NCBI GenBank assembly: GCA_050694215.1 | Contig: JBOGXB010000011.1 | Span: 1-39,510 of the forward strand | DNA from: JBOGXB01 sp050694215 | GTDB taxonomy: Bacteria > Actinomycetota > CADDZG01 > WHSQ01 | DNA length: 39,510 nucleotides | Direction: 5' to 3' | Shown: positions 15,559 to 23,851 of the stretch, piece by piece | Layout of the letters: each line of letters opens with the position of its first letter | Position numbering within the stretch: position 1 is the first letter of the stretch | The notes under the pieces: generated by a model | The model's database searches: none | Seen by the model: only the letters and a program-made list of their open reading frames with translations | What the model was told of the DNA's origin: nothing | Translations under genes and position numbers: made by a program

Positions 15559-15873
15559 CTACCAGTCCAGACGCTCCACGAAGACGTGGATCGTCCCACC
15601 GCAGGTAAGACCGACCTCGAATGCCTGGTCGTCCGCAATGCCGTACGTAAGCAACTTGGGCTGCCCGGTCTCGATGACTTCCGTCGCCTCCTGGTAGACG
15701 GCCGGTTCGACGCACCCCCCGGAGACGGAACCGACGACCTCTCCGTCCTCCGAGATAGCCATCACGGCGCCCGGATCGCGAGGAGCGGAGCGTTCGGTGC
15801 GGACTACAGTCGCGACCGCCACTCGCTTGCCATTCGAGGTCCACCGCTCGAGCTGGTCCAGCACGTCCCTCAT
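15559..15873 (-). CDS. XdhC/CoxI family protein (short)
   Basis: A 104-residue single-domain protein of the XdhC_CoxI family. It shows VAVATVVRTERSAPRDPGAVM, the SVSGGCVEPAVYQEA motif with its conserved cysteine, and LTCGGTIHVFVERL at the end. In most XdhC proteins this domain is fused to a Rossmann domain; here it is a separate gene followed at once by one, as in loci with separate coxI and coxF genes. It is presumed to cooperate with the 14764-15558 product in maturing the CoxL-type subunit. A 160-base gap separates it from the MocA-like gene upstream, so it could share that transcript or have its own promoter. Confidence 0.85.
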   Translation of the reverse strand: MRDVLDQLERWTSNGKRVAVATVVRTERSAPRDPGAVMAISEDGEVVGSVSGGCVEPAVYQEATEVIETGQPKLLTYGIADDQAFEVGLTCGGTIHVFVERLDW

Positions 15874-16032
15874 CGCTCATCCACCGCCGGTGCGTATACA
15901 TCGAGATGCTCAGGGCCCTCGTCTCTCCAGCCGATCCCACTCATGCCATAAGCATCGCGCTAACTGCCGCTACGGTTCCCCCTCTAGCGCTCCCATACCT
16001 CGGCGAGCTCACTGGGGATCTCGATGTAGCTG

Positions 16033-16617
16033 CTAGAGACCTTGGCCGCGAAGCGTCTCATATTGCTCCCAGGTATCCACGTCCTCGACGGGAGGCTCGC
16101 TCATCTCGATCACGTCCACCCTGTCGGAGGCGGCAACGAGGTCGCGGGCGCCCTTGTCTCCCCTCAGCTTCCCGATGGACTCCCACTCGGACCGGGCCAG
16201 CACGACCGGATGACCCGGCGTGCCGTGCCAGAGCGCACGCATTATCGGAGCTTCGCTCGCCCGGAAGGCATCGACCACTTTGCGAATTGCCGCAGGCGTT
16301 AGCCGGGGCTGGTCACCGAGCAGGATGGCCGCGGCGTCTGCCCTGGCGTCGATCGAGCTCAGACCCGTGCGAAGGGACGTGGACTGGCCGTCCTGGTAGT
16401 CGCGATTGACCACGAGTCGCGTCTTCGGCGGCAGGGTCAGGGCCGAGGCGATGCGCTCGGACTCGTGGCCGAGGACGACGACCACCTCGTCAAGTCCCGA
16501 GGCTGCCGCCGCGTCGACGACGTGCTGCAGCAAGGGGCGGCCCTCCAGCTCGAGTAGCTGCTTAGGCCGTCCGAGGCGGGACGAGGTACCGGCCGCGAGG
16601 ACGACGCCCGAGATCAC
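16033..16617 (-). CDS. MocA-like molybdenum cofactor cytidylyltransferase
   Basis: A 194-residue nucleotidyltransferase. VVLAAGTSSRLGRPKQLLELEGRPLLQHV is the nucleotide-binding LAAGxSxRxGxPKQLL signature. Further on are RTGLSSIDARADAAAILLGDQPRLT with the metal-binding GDQP, and HGTPGHPVVL. MocA joins CMP to molybdopterin to give the cytosine dinucleotide cofactor used by CO-dehydrogenase-type enzymes, which fits the neighbouring structural genes. The frame extends far upstream, but the true start is GTG 16617, which overlaps the coxG stop in a GTGA arrangement and is coupled to it. The related MobA and IspD families are less likely given the motif and context. Confidence 0.87.
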   Translation of the reverse strand: MISGVVLAAGTSSRLGRPKQLLELEGRPLLQHVVDAAAASGLDEVVVVLGHESERIASALTLPPKTRLVVNRDYQDGQSTSLRTGLSSIDARADAAAILLGDQPRLTPAAIRKVVDAFRASEAPIMRALWHGTPGHPVVLARSEWESIGKLRGDKGARDLVAASDRVDVIEMSEPPVEDVDTWEQYETLRGQGL

Positions 16618-17198
16618 CCCCGCGAGCGCCCGAGGAGCCGGCCGAAGAAGCGCACGATGGCTCGCCAGAGCGCACCCAGTCCCAGGCGGACCCCCCTTAC
16701 GGGGTTGGCGGCCACCATAGGCGCGGGTTCGGCTCCGGTCCCCGCCTCCTCCTCGGCTTGCATGTTCTCCTGAAGACAGTCTGCGAACTGCTGGGTCAGC
16801 TTGTTCGAGACGTCTTGCATCATCCCTCGACTGAACTGCGCGGCCTGCCCCGACACCTTCAAGTCCTGGACGATTTGGACCCGAGTGCCTTCGGTGCCCG
16901 GTTCTAGCGTAGAGGTGATCGTGGCCGAGGCCGCCCCCTTTCCTCGCTGCTCCATGCCCGAGGCTTTCAATACGGCCCGGTGCCCGACCTCGTCGAGCTC
17001 CTCCAAGGTGACCTTTCCGGCGAACGCCATGGAAACGGGGCCCAGCTTGATCGTTACCTTTCCCCTCCAATTGCTTTCGTCGATCGTCTCGGTCAGCTCG
17101 GCCCCCGGCATGCACGGGACCACCTTTTCGATGTCCTGCAAGTAGGACCACACATGATCGATCGGGGCCGAAACGTCGAATGAGTTCTCGATAAGCAC
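16614..17198 (-). CDS. coxG: CoxG-type membrane recruitment protein (SRPBCC fold)
   Basis: A 194-residue protein. Residues 1-145 are an SRPBCC (START-like) lipid-binding fold with the family opening ENSFDVSAPIDHVWSYLQDIEKVVPCMPGAELTE and a late VSGQAAQFSRGMMQDVSNKLTQQFADCL helix. A flexible acidic linker follows. The C-terminus (LWRAIVRFFGRLLGRSRG) is an amphipathic, arginine-rich helix suited to membrane attachment. In CO dehydrogenase systems CoxG anchors the enzyme to the membrane and helps pass electrons to quinone. The start is GTG 17198, with AAGGGG upstream. It is the first gene of the leftward arm and diverges from coxS with a 185-base shared promoter region. Confidence 0.88.
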   Translation of the reverse strand: MLIENSFDVSAPIDHVWSYLQDIEKVVPCMPGAELTETIDESNWRGKVTIKLGPVSMAFAGKVTLEELDEVGHRAVLKASGMEQRGKGAASATITSTLEPGTEGTRVQIVQDLKVSGQAAQFSRGMMQDVSNKLTQQFADCLQENMQAEEEAGTGAEPAPMVAANPVRGVRLGLGALWRAIVRFFGRLLGRSRG

Positions 17199-17383
17199 GT
17201 CTGGCCCCTTTCTTAGTGAGCTGGGAGTAACTATTCTATTTTGGCTGCACTTATGCGGTTCAAGATCGGCTTCTGCCGGGTGGGGCCGGATGACACAGGT
17301 TCGAGACGACGGATGTTCCCTATTGCCGGGATCCGGATGTCGGAGCCGTCTCCTCCCTCGCCCGCCACAGAGAGGAGGTCGTG

Positions 17384-17863
17384 TTGAGGCAGATCGCAGT
17401 CACGGTCAACGGCGTTCGTCACGAGGCGGAGGTTGAGCCCCGCCAGCTTCTCGTCTACTTCGTGAGGGAGGCCCTGAGACTGACGGGAACGAACGTGGGT
17501 TGCGACACAACCTCGTGTGGCGCCTGCACCGTCCTGATGGACGGGAAGTCGGTGAAGTCATGCACGGTGCTGGCCGTTCAGGCAGACGGGCGCGACGTAA
17601 CCACGATTGAAGGTCTCGCGCAGAACGGCCAGATGCATCCTCTGCAAGAGGCATTCCATACTAACCACGGCCTCCAGTGCGGTTACTGCACTCCGGGGAT
17701 GATCATGGCGGCTCTGAGCCTCATCGAGAGCGGTGCGTCGATGGACGAAGAGGACATCAGGTTGGGTCTCGAGGGAAATCTCTGCCGCTGCACCGGATAC
17801 CAAAACATCATCAAGGCCATCACGGAGGCGGCCGAGCAGATGCGGTCGCCGGCGAGCGCATAG
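17384..17863 (+). CDS. coxS: CO-dehydrogenase-type iron-sulfur subunit (CoxS)
   Basis: A protein of about 159 residues with two [2Fe-2S] clusters. The plant-ferredoxin-type N-terminal domain has the four ligands in GCDTTSCGACTVLMDG and KSCTVLAV. The helical C-terminal domain has QCGYCTPGMIM and NLCRCTGYQNII. This is the small electron-transfer subunit of the xanthine oxidase/CO dehydrogenase family, passing electrons from the molybdenum site to FAD. GTG 17381 and TTG 17384 are both possible starts; I prefer TTG 17384 because AGGAGG (17373-17378) would be only two bases from the GTG. First gene of the rightward cox operon, followed by coxL after eight bases. Confidence 0.93.
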   Translation: MRQIAVTVNGVRHEAEVEPRQLLVYFVREALRLTGTNVGCDTTSCGACTVLMDGKSVKSCTVLAVQADGRDVTTIEGLAQNGQMHPLQEAFHTNHGLQCGYCTPGMIMAALSLIESGASMDEEDIRLGLEGNLCRCTGYQNIIKAITEAAEQMRSPASA

Positions 17864-17871
17864 GGGGGAAC

Positions 17872-20250
17872 ATGGCAACGAAAGCCGAAGAAGCTCAGCG
17901 CTACGTCGGCGGAGGCCTCCTCCGCAAAGAGGATCCGGAGCTCCTTACCGGTCAGGCGACCTACACGGAGGACATTGTCGTCCCCGGGATGGTCTGGGTC
18001 GCGGTGGTCAGAAGCCCGTTCGCTCACGCTCGAATCAACCGAGTCGATACCTCCAGAGCGAAGGACATGCCCAACGTCGTGGCGGTTTTCTCTGGAGAGG
18101 AGCTCGCGGCCGAATGGGCAGGGCCACTTCCCATGGCCTGGCCGGTGACCGAGGACATCAACAATCCCAGTCACTTTCCGGTCGCCACAGACAAGGCTCG
18201 ATACGCGGGCGATGCGGTTGCCGTCGTCGTCGCCGACTCTCGGGCTCACGCTCAGGATGCGGCCGAAGCCGTGGACGTCGACTACGAGCCTCTCGATCCG
18301 GTGGTGGACATGGAAGAGGCCCTGAAGGATGGCGCTCCGCTGGTACACGAGGAGTTCGGCACGAACAAGTGCTACACGTGGCCGCTCGTCAACGGAGAGG
18401 TGGACGAGGTCTTCTCCAAGGCCCCTGTGGTGGTCAAGGAGCGGTACGTCCACCCGAGGCTCATCCCAAACGCGATCGAGCCGCGCGCCATAGTCGTGCA
18501 ACCGCTGCCTTCGCAGGGCGAGTTCACGATGTGGTCGGCGACGCAGGTGCCCCACATCGCCAAGGTCACCCTGAGCCTCACCTGCGGGATCCCGGAGACG
18601 AAGCTGCGCGTCATCGCGCCGGAGGTGGGAGGCGGGTTCGGCTCGAAGTTGCAGGTCTACGCGGAGGAGGCGATATGCCTCGTGGTCGCCAGGAAGCTCG
18701 GCCTGCCGGTGAAATGGGTGGAGGAACGTTCTGAGAACTACCTGGCCACTCACCACGGCCGCGGCGTCATCCAGGACATCGAGGTCGCGGCCACCGAAGA
18801 GGGCAAGCTGCTCGGCGTACGAGCGAGCACGTTGGCAGACATGGGCGCGTACCTCATGCTGGTCACTCCCGGTATCCCGATCCTGGGAGCTTTCCTGTGG
18901 GCGGGGCCCTACGCCGCGGATTGCTACTCGGTGGAGTTCATAGGTGTCTTCACAAACAAGACGCCGACGGATGCTTATCGGGGCGCGGGACGACCCGAGG
19001 CGACCTACGCGGTCGAGCGCATCATGGATGCACTCGCGCGCAGGGTGGGCAAGGACCCGGTAGAGGTGCGAAGGATGAACTTCCTGCCCCCGTTCGACGA
19101 GCCCACCCCGACCGCTGGAGGACTGTCATTCGATTCGGGCAACTATGAGGCCGCCCTGGACAAGGCGGTCGAGCTTGCGGGATACGAGCAAGTTCGCAAA
19201 GAGCAGGCGACGCACCGCGAGGACAACGACACCAAGCAGATCGGGATCGGGCTCTCCTCGTACATCGAGATGTGCGGCCTCGCTCCCTCTCAAGTTCTCG
19301 CATCGGTACGGTACGCCGCTGGGGGGTGGGACTCGGCGACGATCCGCTGCCACCCAACGGGCAAGGTCACACTGCTGACCGGTACCTCGCCGCACGGTCA
19401 AGGTCACGAGACGACGTGGTCGCAGATCCTTGCCGACGAGCTCGGCGTATCGTTCGAGGACATCGAGGTGTTGCACGGTGACACTGCGGTCTCGCCGCTC
19501 GGCATGGACACCTACGGCAGCAGAAGCGTGTCCGTCGGAGGTGTGGCGATCCACTTCGCTGCCGAGAAGATCCTCGACAAAGCGCGCAAGATCGCCGCGC
19601 ACGAATTGGAGGTAGCGGAAGAGGATCTCGAGTTCTCAGAGGGCAAGTTCGCCGTCAAGGGAGCTCCCGACAAGGCCAAAGCCATTGGGGAGATCGCATT
19701 CTCGGCATGGACGGCTCACAACCTCCCTGAAGGCACGGAGCCGGGGCTGGAGGCGACCTACGTCTTCGATCCCCCGAACTTCACGTACCCCTCGGGCAGC
19801 CACATCTGCGTCGTCGAGGTCGATACCGAGACCGGCGAGACGGAGATCGTGAGATATGTCGCGGTCGACGACTGCGGCACCGTCATCAACCCGATGATCG
19901 TCGAGGGCCAGGTCCACGGCGGCGTGGCGCAGGGCATCGCCGAGGCGCTCTACGAGGAGGCCGTGTACGACGAGAACGGCGTGCTGATGACGAGCTCCCT
20001 CGCCAACTACAGGGTGCCGTCGGCGGCGGAGCTGCCGTCGCTCACGCTGAGCAGCACGGTGACTCCATCCTCGACCAACCCACTCGGGGTGAAGGGGATA
20101 GGCGAGGCAGGCACGATCGCCGCCCCTCCGGCGGTGATCAACGCGGTCATCGATGCTCTGCAGCTCCTAGGGGTAACGCATATCGACATGCCGGCTACTC
20201 CGGAGCGCGTGTGGCGGGCCATACAACGGGCCCAAGGAGGTGGAGCATGA
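17872..20250 (+). CDS. coxL: form II CO-dehydrogenase-type molybdopterin subunit (CoxL-like)
   Basis: A 792-residue large subunit of the molybdenum hydroxylase family. The N-terminus (GGGLLRKEDPELLTGQATYTEDI) is typical. Cofactor-contact motifs are GGGFGSK (253-259) and, near the C-terminus at about residue 742, GVKGIGEAGT with the catalytic base glutamate. The active-site loop reads AYRGAGR (368-374). True CO-oxidising form I enzymes have AYxCSFR with a cysteine that holds copper; AYRGAGR defines form II, whose physiological substrate is uncertain. The start is ATG 17872, after GGGGGGAA. It overlaps coxM by four bases (ATGA). The name coxL is positional and CO oxidation should not be assumed. 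Confidence 0.92.
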   Translation: MATKAEEAQRYVGGGLLRKEDPELLTGQATYTEDIVVPGMVWVAVVRSPFAHARINRVDTSRAKDMPNVVAVFSGEELAAEWAGPLPMAWPVTEDINNPSHFPVATDKARYAGDAVAVVVADSRAHAQDAAEAVDVDYEPLDPVVDMEEALKDGAPLVHEEFGTNKCYTWPLVNGEVDEVFSKAPVVVKERYVHPRLIPNAIEPRAIVVQPLPSQGEFTMWSATQVPHIAKVTLSLTCGIPETKLRVIAPEVGGGFGSKLQVYAEEAICLVVARKLGLPVKWVEERSENYLATHHGRGVIQDIEVAATEEGKLLGVRASTLADMGAYLMLVTPGIPILGAFLWAGPYAADCYSVEFIGVFTNKTPTDAYRGAGRPEATYAVERIMDALARRVGKDPVEVRRMNFLPPFDEPTPTAGGLSFDSGNYEAALDKAVELAGYEQVRKEQATHREDNDTKQIGIGLSSYIEMCGLAPSQVLASVRYAAGGWDSATIRCHPTGKVTLLTGTSPHGQGHETTWSQILADELGVSFEDIEVLHGDTAVSPLGMDTYGSRSVSVGGVAIHFAAEKILDKARKIAAHELEVAEEDLEFSEGKFAVKGAPDKAKAIGEIAFSAWTAHNLPEGTEPGLEATYVFDPPNFTYPSGSHICVVEVDTETGETEIVRYVAVDDCGTVINPMIVEGQVHGGVAQGIAEALYEEAVYDENGVLMTSSLANYRVPSAAELPSLTLSSTVTPSSTNPLGVKGIGEAGTIAAPPAVINAVIDALQLLGVTHIDMPATPERVWRAIQRAQGGGA

Positions 20251-21089
20251 TCCCCGCAGCGTTCGAATACGAAGTAGCCGATTCCGCGGACCACGCGGTG
20301 GAGCTTCTCGGGCGGTTCGGAGAAGACGCGAAGTTGCTCGCCGGCGGTCACTCACTTCTGCCCCTGATGAAGCTCCGGCTGGCCCAACCCTCCGCGCTCG
20401 TCGACATCGGCCGGCTCTCCGATCTCTCCTATGTCAGGGAAGACGGCGACGCGATCGCCATCGGAGCGCTCACCTGTCACGAGGACGTGCACTTCGACGA
20501 CGTGTTGCGTCAACACTGTCCCCTCGTGGCTCACGCCGCTGGCGAGGTGGGGGACCCCCAGGTCCGTCACCTGGGGACGATCGGAGGATCGGTGGCCCAC
20601 GGTGATCCTGCGTCCGATCTGCCAAGCGTCCTGTTGACGATCGACGCCGAGTTCGTAGCGCATGGACCTCAGGGCGACCGCGTGGTTGCGGCCGGCGACT
20701 TCTTCAAGAGTCTGTTCGAGGTAGATCTTTCTCCACAGGAGATACTGACTGAGATAAGGGTTCCCAAGCTTGAGGGAGCGGGATGGTCGTATCAGAAGTT
20801 CCACGCGCGAGCGCAGGATTGGGCGGTTGTCGGGGTGGCCGCCGTCGTAAGGAGATCGAACGGGAGCCTCGAGAGCGCACGGGTGGGCCTGACCACCATG
20901 GGCGAGACACCGTTGCGAGCGACCGCGGTGGAGCAGGCGCTCGCCTCGGGCGCGGATATCGCGTCTGCAGCACAGGAGGCCGCTCGCGACACCAGCCCTC
21001 CGAGCGATCCCATGGGCGGCGCCGAGTACCGCAAGGAGCTGGTGAAGGTGCTCACGCGCAGGGCGCTCGAGGAGGCCATGTCTCGCTGA
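20247..21089 (+). CDS. coxM: CO-dehydrogenase-type FAD subunit (CoxM)
   Basis: A 280-residue flavoprotein subunit. The FAD-binding loops are present as LLAGGHSLLPLMKLRLAQP near residue 31 and HLGTIGGSVAHGDPASDLP near 107, followed by the CO_deh_flav_C domain (YQKFHARAQDWAVVGVAAVV). It accepts electrons from the CoxS clusters and passes them to quinone or another acceptor. ATG 20247 overlaps the coxL stop and is preceded by AAGGAGGT inside coxL, so translation is coupled. The gene order here is S-L-M, unlike the M-S-L order of classical form I operons. Confidence 0.92.
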   Translation: MIPAAFEYEVADSADHAVELLGRFGEDAKLLAGGHSLLPLMKLRLAQPSALVDIGRLSDLSYVREDGDAIAIGALTCHEDVHFDDVLRQHCPLVAHAAGEVGDPQVRHLGTIGGSVAHGDPASDLPSVLLTIDAEFVAHGPQGDRVVAAGDFFKSLFEVDLSPQEILTEIRVPKLEGAGWSYQKFHARAQDWAVVGVAAVVRRSNGSLESARVGLTTMGETPLRATAVEQALASGADIASAAQEAARDTSPPSDPMGGAEYRKELVKVLTRRALEEAMSR

Positions 21090-21117
21090 GTCTCCCCGGC
21101 CCCCGGGGCGGCTCCCC

Positions 21118-21987
21118 GTGAGTGAGGTTTCCTGGGGGTCGCCGGACGAGGTCCAGGGGGCCCTACGCGCCGAGGCGTACCTCGCCGACAGAGGTCTCGC
21201 CACCGTCATCCATTTGGCGCTCGCGCTCGACAAGCCCCTGTTGCTCGAGGGCGAGGCGGGGGTCGGCAAGACGGAGGTCGCTAAGGTGCTTGCACCCGCC
21301 CTCGGGCGGGAGTTGATCCGCCTGCAGTGCTATGAGGGGATCGACGCAAGCCAGGCGCTGTATGAGTGGGACTACTCGCGCCAGCTCATCGCAGCACGCG
21401 CTCCCGAGTTCCACGTCGATGCCGTCAAGGATCTATTCGGTGTGGAGTTCCTTGTGGAGCGGCCGCTGCTCGCGGCAATCAAGACCGGTTCAGATGCGGT
21501 CCTTTTGATAGACGAGCTCGATCGCGCCGACGACGAGTTCGAGGCGTTCCTCCTCGAGGTGCTGTCGGAGTTCGCCGTGTCCATCCCAGAGATCGGGAGG
21601 ATCGCTGCAGCTCGACCTCCGGCAGTCGTGATTACCTCCAACCGTACGCGCGAGCTCCACGACGCGCTGAAGCGCCGGTGTCTCTACCACTGGATCGATC
21701 ACCCCTCACTCGAGCTGGAAGTGGACATAGTGCGCGTGCGTGCTCCGGAGGTTCCCGAGACCCTCGCACACGAGGTCGCCCGCATGGTGGGTGTCCTCAG
21801 GCGGATGGACCTCGCGAAACGCCCGGGTGTAGCAGAGACGATCGATTGGGCGAACGCGCTCAACTTTCTCGGGGTCGCAGAGGTGGACGGCGAGGCTGCT
21901 GCCGGCACCCTCGGAGTAGTCATCAAGGATCACGACGACGAGGAATTGGTTCGCTCACGACTCTCTGAGGTCGTGGGGGAGGAGTGA
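21118..21987 (+). CDS. coxD: MoxR-type AAA+ ATPase (CoxD-like)
   Basis: A 289-residue AAA+ protein. Walker A is GEAGVGKT (45-52), Walker B is VLLIDELDRAD (about 128-138), and ITSNRTRELHDALKRRCLYHW is the sensor-1/arginine-finger region of the MoxR family. CoxD acts as a chaperone in building the metal site of the CoxL active site, working with the VWA protein CoxE encoded next. The start is taken as GTG 21118, 28 bases after coxM; there is no strong Shine-Dalgarno sequence, so the start could be a little further in. The stop overlaps the coxE start (GTGA). Confidence 0.9.
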   Translation: MSEVSWGSPDEVQGALRAEAYLADRGLATVIHLALALDKPLLLEGEAGVGKTEVAKVLAPALGRELIRLQCYEGIDASQALYEWDYSRQLIAARAPEFHVDAVKDLFGVEFLVERPLLAAIKTGSDAVLLIDELDRADDEFEAFLLEVLSEFAVSIPEIGRIAAARPPAVVITSNRTRELHDALKRRCLYHWIDHPSLELEVDIVRVRAPEVPETLAHEVARMVGVLRRMDLAKRPGVAETIDWANALNFLGVAEVDGEAAAGTLGVVIKDHDDEELVRSRLSEVVGEE

Positions 21988-23132
21988 CCCGCGAGCTGGA
22001 GCGGCTGGTCGGCTTCGGACGCTTGCTGCGGGCGCGAGGGTTGTCGGTGGGAACAGGACGGATCCTTTCCTTTTGCCGCGCGGTGGCAGTCCTTAGGCCG
22101 ATCACCAAGGAGAACCTGTACTGGGCGGCGCGTTCGACCCTGATCTCGAGCAAGCAGCACCTGGATGTCTTCGAGAACGCCTTCGATTCATATTTCGGCT
22201 CGTCGCCGAGGGAGGAGATGAGCGCGTCGCTTGCTCCCGATGCTTCGGAGAGCCCGCCCGAGGTGGAGGCAGAGATGCCCGAGGAGCTGGAGGCCGTTGC
22301 CCGGGCCTGGAACCTGGTCGAGATGGACGACGAGATCGAGGGGGAGATGGCGGTCGACATCATCGCCGGCAACACGGAGGTCTTGCGCAACAAGTCGTTC
22401 GAGGATCTCTCGGACGAGGAGCGGGCTTCCGCCGCCGCTTTGATCCGCCGGTTGGCTGTGAGCCTTCCCGTGCGGTGGGACCGGCGGCTGCGACCATCGT
22501 CAAAAGGAAGCCGCTTCGACCTGCGCCGTACCCTTCGCTACTCGCTTCGGACTCAAGGCGAGCCTTTCCAGAGAGCCTGGAGGCGGCGGCGCTCCAAGAT
22601 GCGGCCGTTGGTGCTGATCCTCGACGTCTCGGGCTCGATGTCGCCCTATTCCCGCGCGCTCATGCAGTTCGGCTTCGCGGCCATGGCGGTCGGTCAGCGG
22701 GTCGAGGTGTTTTGCTTTGGTACTCGGCTGACGCGCGTCACCAGGTCGCTGAGGACCAAGGACCCAAATCGCGCACTCAAGGACATCGCGGAGATCGTCC
22801 AGGACTGGGAGGGCGGTACCCGCATCGGCGAATCGCTCCACGAGCTGCTGAACCGTTACGGCCAACACGGTTTCATCCGCGGAGCCGTGGTCGTGCTGTG
22901 CTCCGACGGACTCGAGCGAGGCGATCCAGACATGTTGGCGGCCGAGATGAGCAGGCTGGGGCGCCTCGCCCATCGGGTGTTGTGGGTCAACCCGCTCAAG
23001 GGCAGCCCCCTTTATGAGCCACTTGCGCGCGGGATGAGTGCGGCCCTTCCGCACGTCGACCTGTTCCTTCCCGGGCATAACGTGGCGAGCCTTGAAGCCC
23101 TGGGAGCAGTGCTGTCCGAGCCGCGTCGCTAA
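21984..23132 (+). CDS. coxE: VWA-domain protein (CoxE-like)
   Basis: A 382-residue protein. The N-terminal half is helical (LVGFGRLLRARGLSVGTGRI) with an acidic middle. The C-terminal half is a von Willebrand A domain with a complete metal-ion-dependent adhesion site: DVSGSMS (214-220), then GGTRIGESL and CSDGLERGD. MoxR ATPases and VWA proteins form paired chaperones, and CoxE with CoxD matures CO-dehydrogenase-type enzymes. GTG 21984 overlaps the coxD stop. It is the last gene of the rightward cox run; the next gene converges with a 22-base gap. Confidence 0.9.
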   Translation: MTRELERLVGFGRLLRARGLSVGTGRILSFCRAVAVLRPITKENLYWAARSTLISSKQHLDVFENAFDSYFGSSPREEMSASLAPDASESPPEVEAEMPEELEAVARAWNLVEMDDEIEGEMAVDIIAGNTEVLRNKSFEDLSDEERASAAALIRRLAVSLPVRWDRRLRPSSKGSRFDLRRTLRYSLRTQGEPFQRAWRRRRSKMRPLVLILDVSGSMSPYSRALMQFGFAAMAVGQRVEVFCFGTRLTRVTRSLRTKDPNRALKDIAEIVQDWEGGTRIGESLHELLNRYGQHGFIRGAVVVLCSDGLERGDPDMLAAEMSRLGRLAHRVLWVNPLKGSPLYEPLARGMSAALPHVDLFLPGHNVASLEALGAVLSEPRR

Positions 23133-23154
23133 GGGATCACACGCCCGGCTCGAA

Positions 23155-23769
23155 TCACCTCGAGCGAGAGTCTCTTCGGCCGTCCGACGGTGGCCTGAGC
23201 ATGGCGAGCCTGAGCTCGTTCTTCGAATCTTCGATGAGAGTCGCAAGTCGTCTCAATCGAGTCTCTTCCCTCTTCGCACTCATGACCCACCACGTGGCAG
23301 TTCGCTTGTACCCCGGCGGCTGCGCTTGGAAGAACTCCCAAGCTCGCTTGTTCGCTATGAACCTTCTCTCGTAGGTGCGATCGAGTTTGGGGAACTCCTG
23401 TTCGTACGAGTACCTTCTGGCCTTCTCTTCGTCCCGTTTATCGAAGGCCTTCAGGCCGGCAGGCGTCATCAGGCCCCGCTTCCTCAGCTCACGAGCGCGT
23501 TCGATGTTCACAAGGCTCCAATTGCTCTTGGTCTTTCGCGGAGTAAAGCGATTCGTGTAGCTGAGGTCGTCTATGCCTTTCCGGACCCCGTCGATCCAGC
23601 CCCAACAGAGGGCTTCATCCAAAGCTTGGCGAAAATTGATTCCGACCTTGCCGGAGCCCCTCTTGTAGAAGCCGACCCACAGCTCCGGTGCCCGGGCGTG
23701 ATTCTTCTCGAGCCAGGTCCTGAACTCGGTCTGCGACTTGAAGAATTTGACCTTGGGTGCAGCTCTCAT
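23155..23769 (-). CDS. YdeI/OmpD-associated family protein
   Basis: A 204-residue protein of the YdeI family. The signature is LWVGFYKRGSGKVGINFRQALDEALCWGWIDGVRKGIDDLSYTNRFTPRKTKSNWS, which is highly conserved, then ERARELRKRGLMTPAG. The C-terminal third (EFFQAQPPGYKRTATWWVMSAKREETRLRRL) is the conserved bacteriocin-protection/YdeI tail. Members have been linked to antimicrobial-peptide resistance in some bacteria, but no biochemical reaction is established. ATG 23769 has no strong Shine-Dalgarno sequence. It is probably cytosolic and monocistronic, and converges on coxE. Confidence 0.87.
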   Translation of the reverse strand: MRAAPKVKFFKSQTEFRTWLEKNHARAPELWVGFYKRGSGKVGINFRQALDEALCWGWIDGVRKGIDDLSYTNRFTPRKTKSNWSLVNIERARELRKRGLMTPAGLKAFDKRDEEKARRYSYEQEFPKLDRTYERRFIANKRAWEFFQAQPPGYKRTATWWVMSAKREETRLRRLATLIEDSKNELRLAMLRPPSDGRRDSRSR

Positions 23770-23851
23770 CTAGGGCGGAAATAAGTCGACGACGTGACTG
23801 TTGACGAGTCTAAGCGGCATGGGTAACAGCGGGTACGTTCGAGAGGAGCCT

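Noticed and set aside
15984..16061. A 25-codon minus-strand frame (MRRFAAKVSSSYIEIPSELA) past the MocA-like stop
   Set aside because: It overlaps the MocA-like gene in another frame, is very short, and has no ribosome binding site I can see.
17872..20250. A genuine CO-oxidising (form I) dehydrogenase
   Set aside because: The active-site loop is AYRGAGR, not AYxCSFR, so the copper-binding cysteine of form I is absent.
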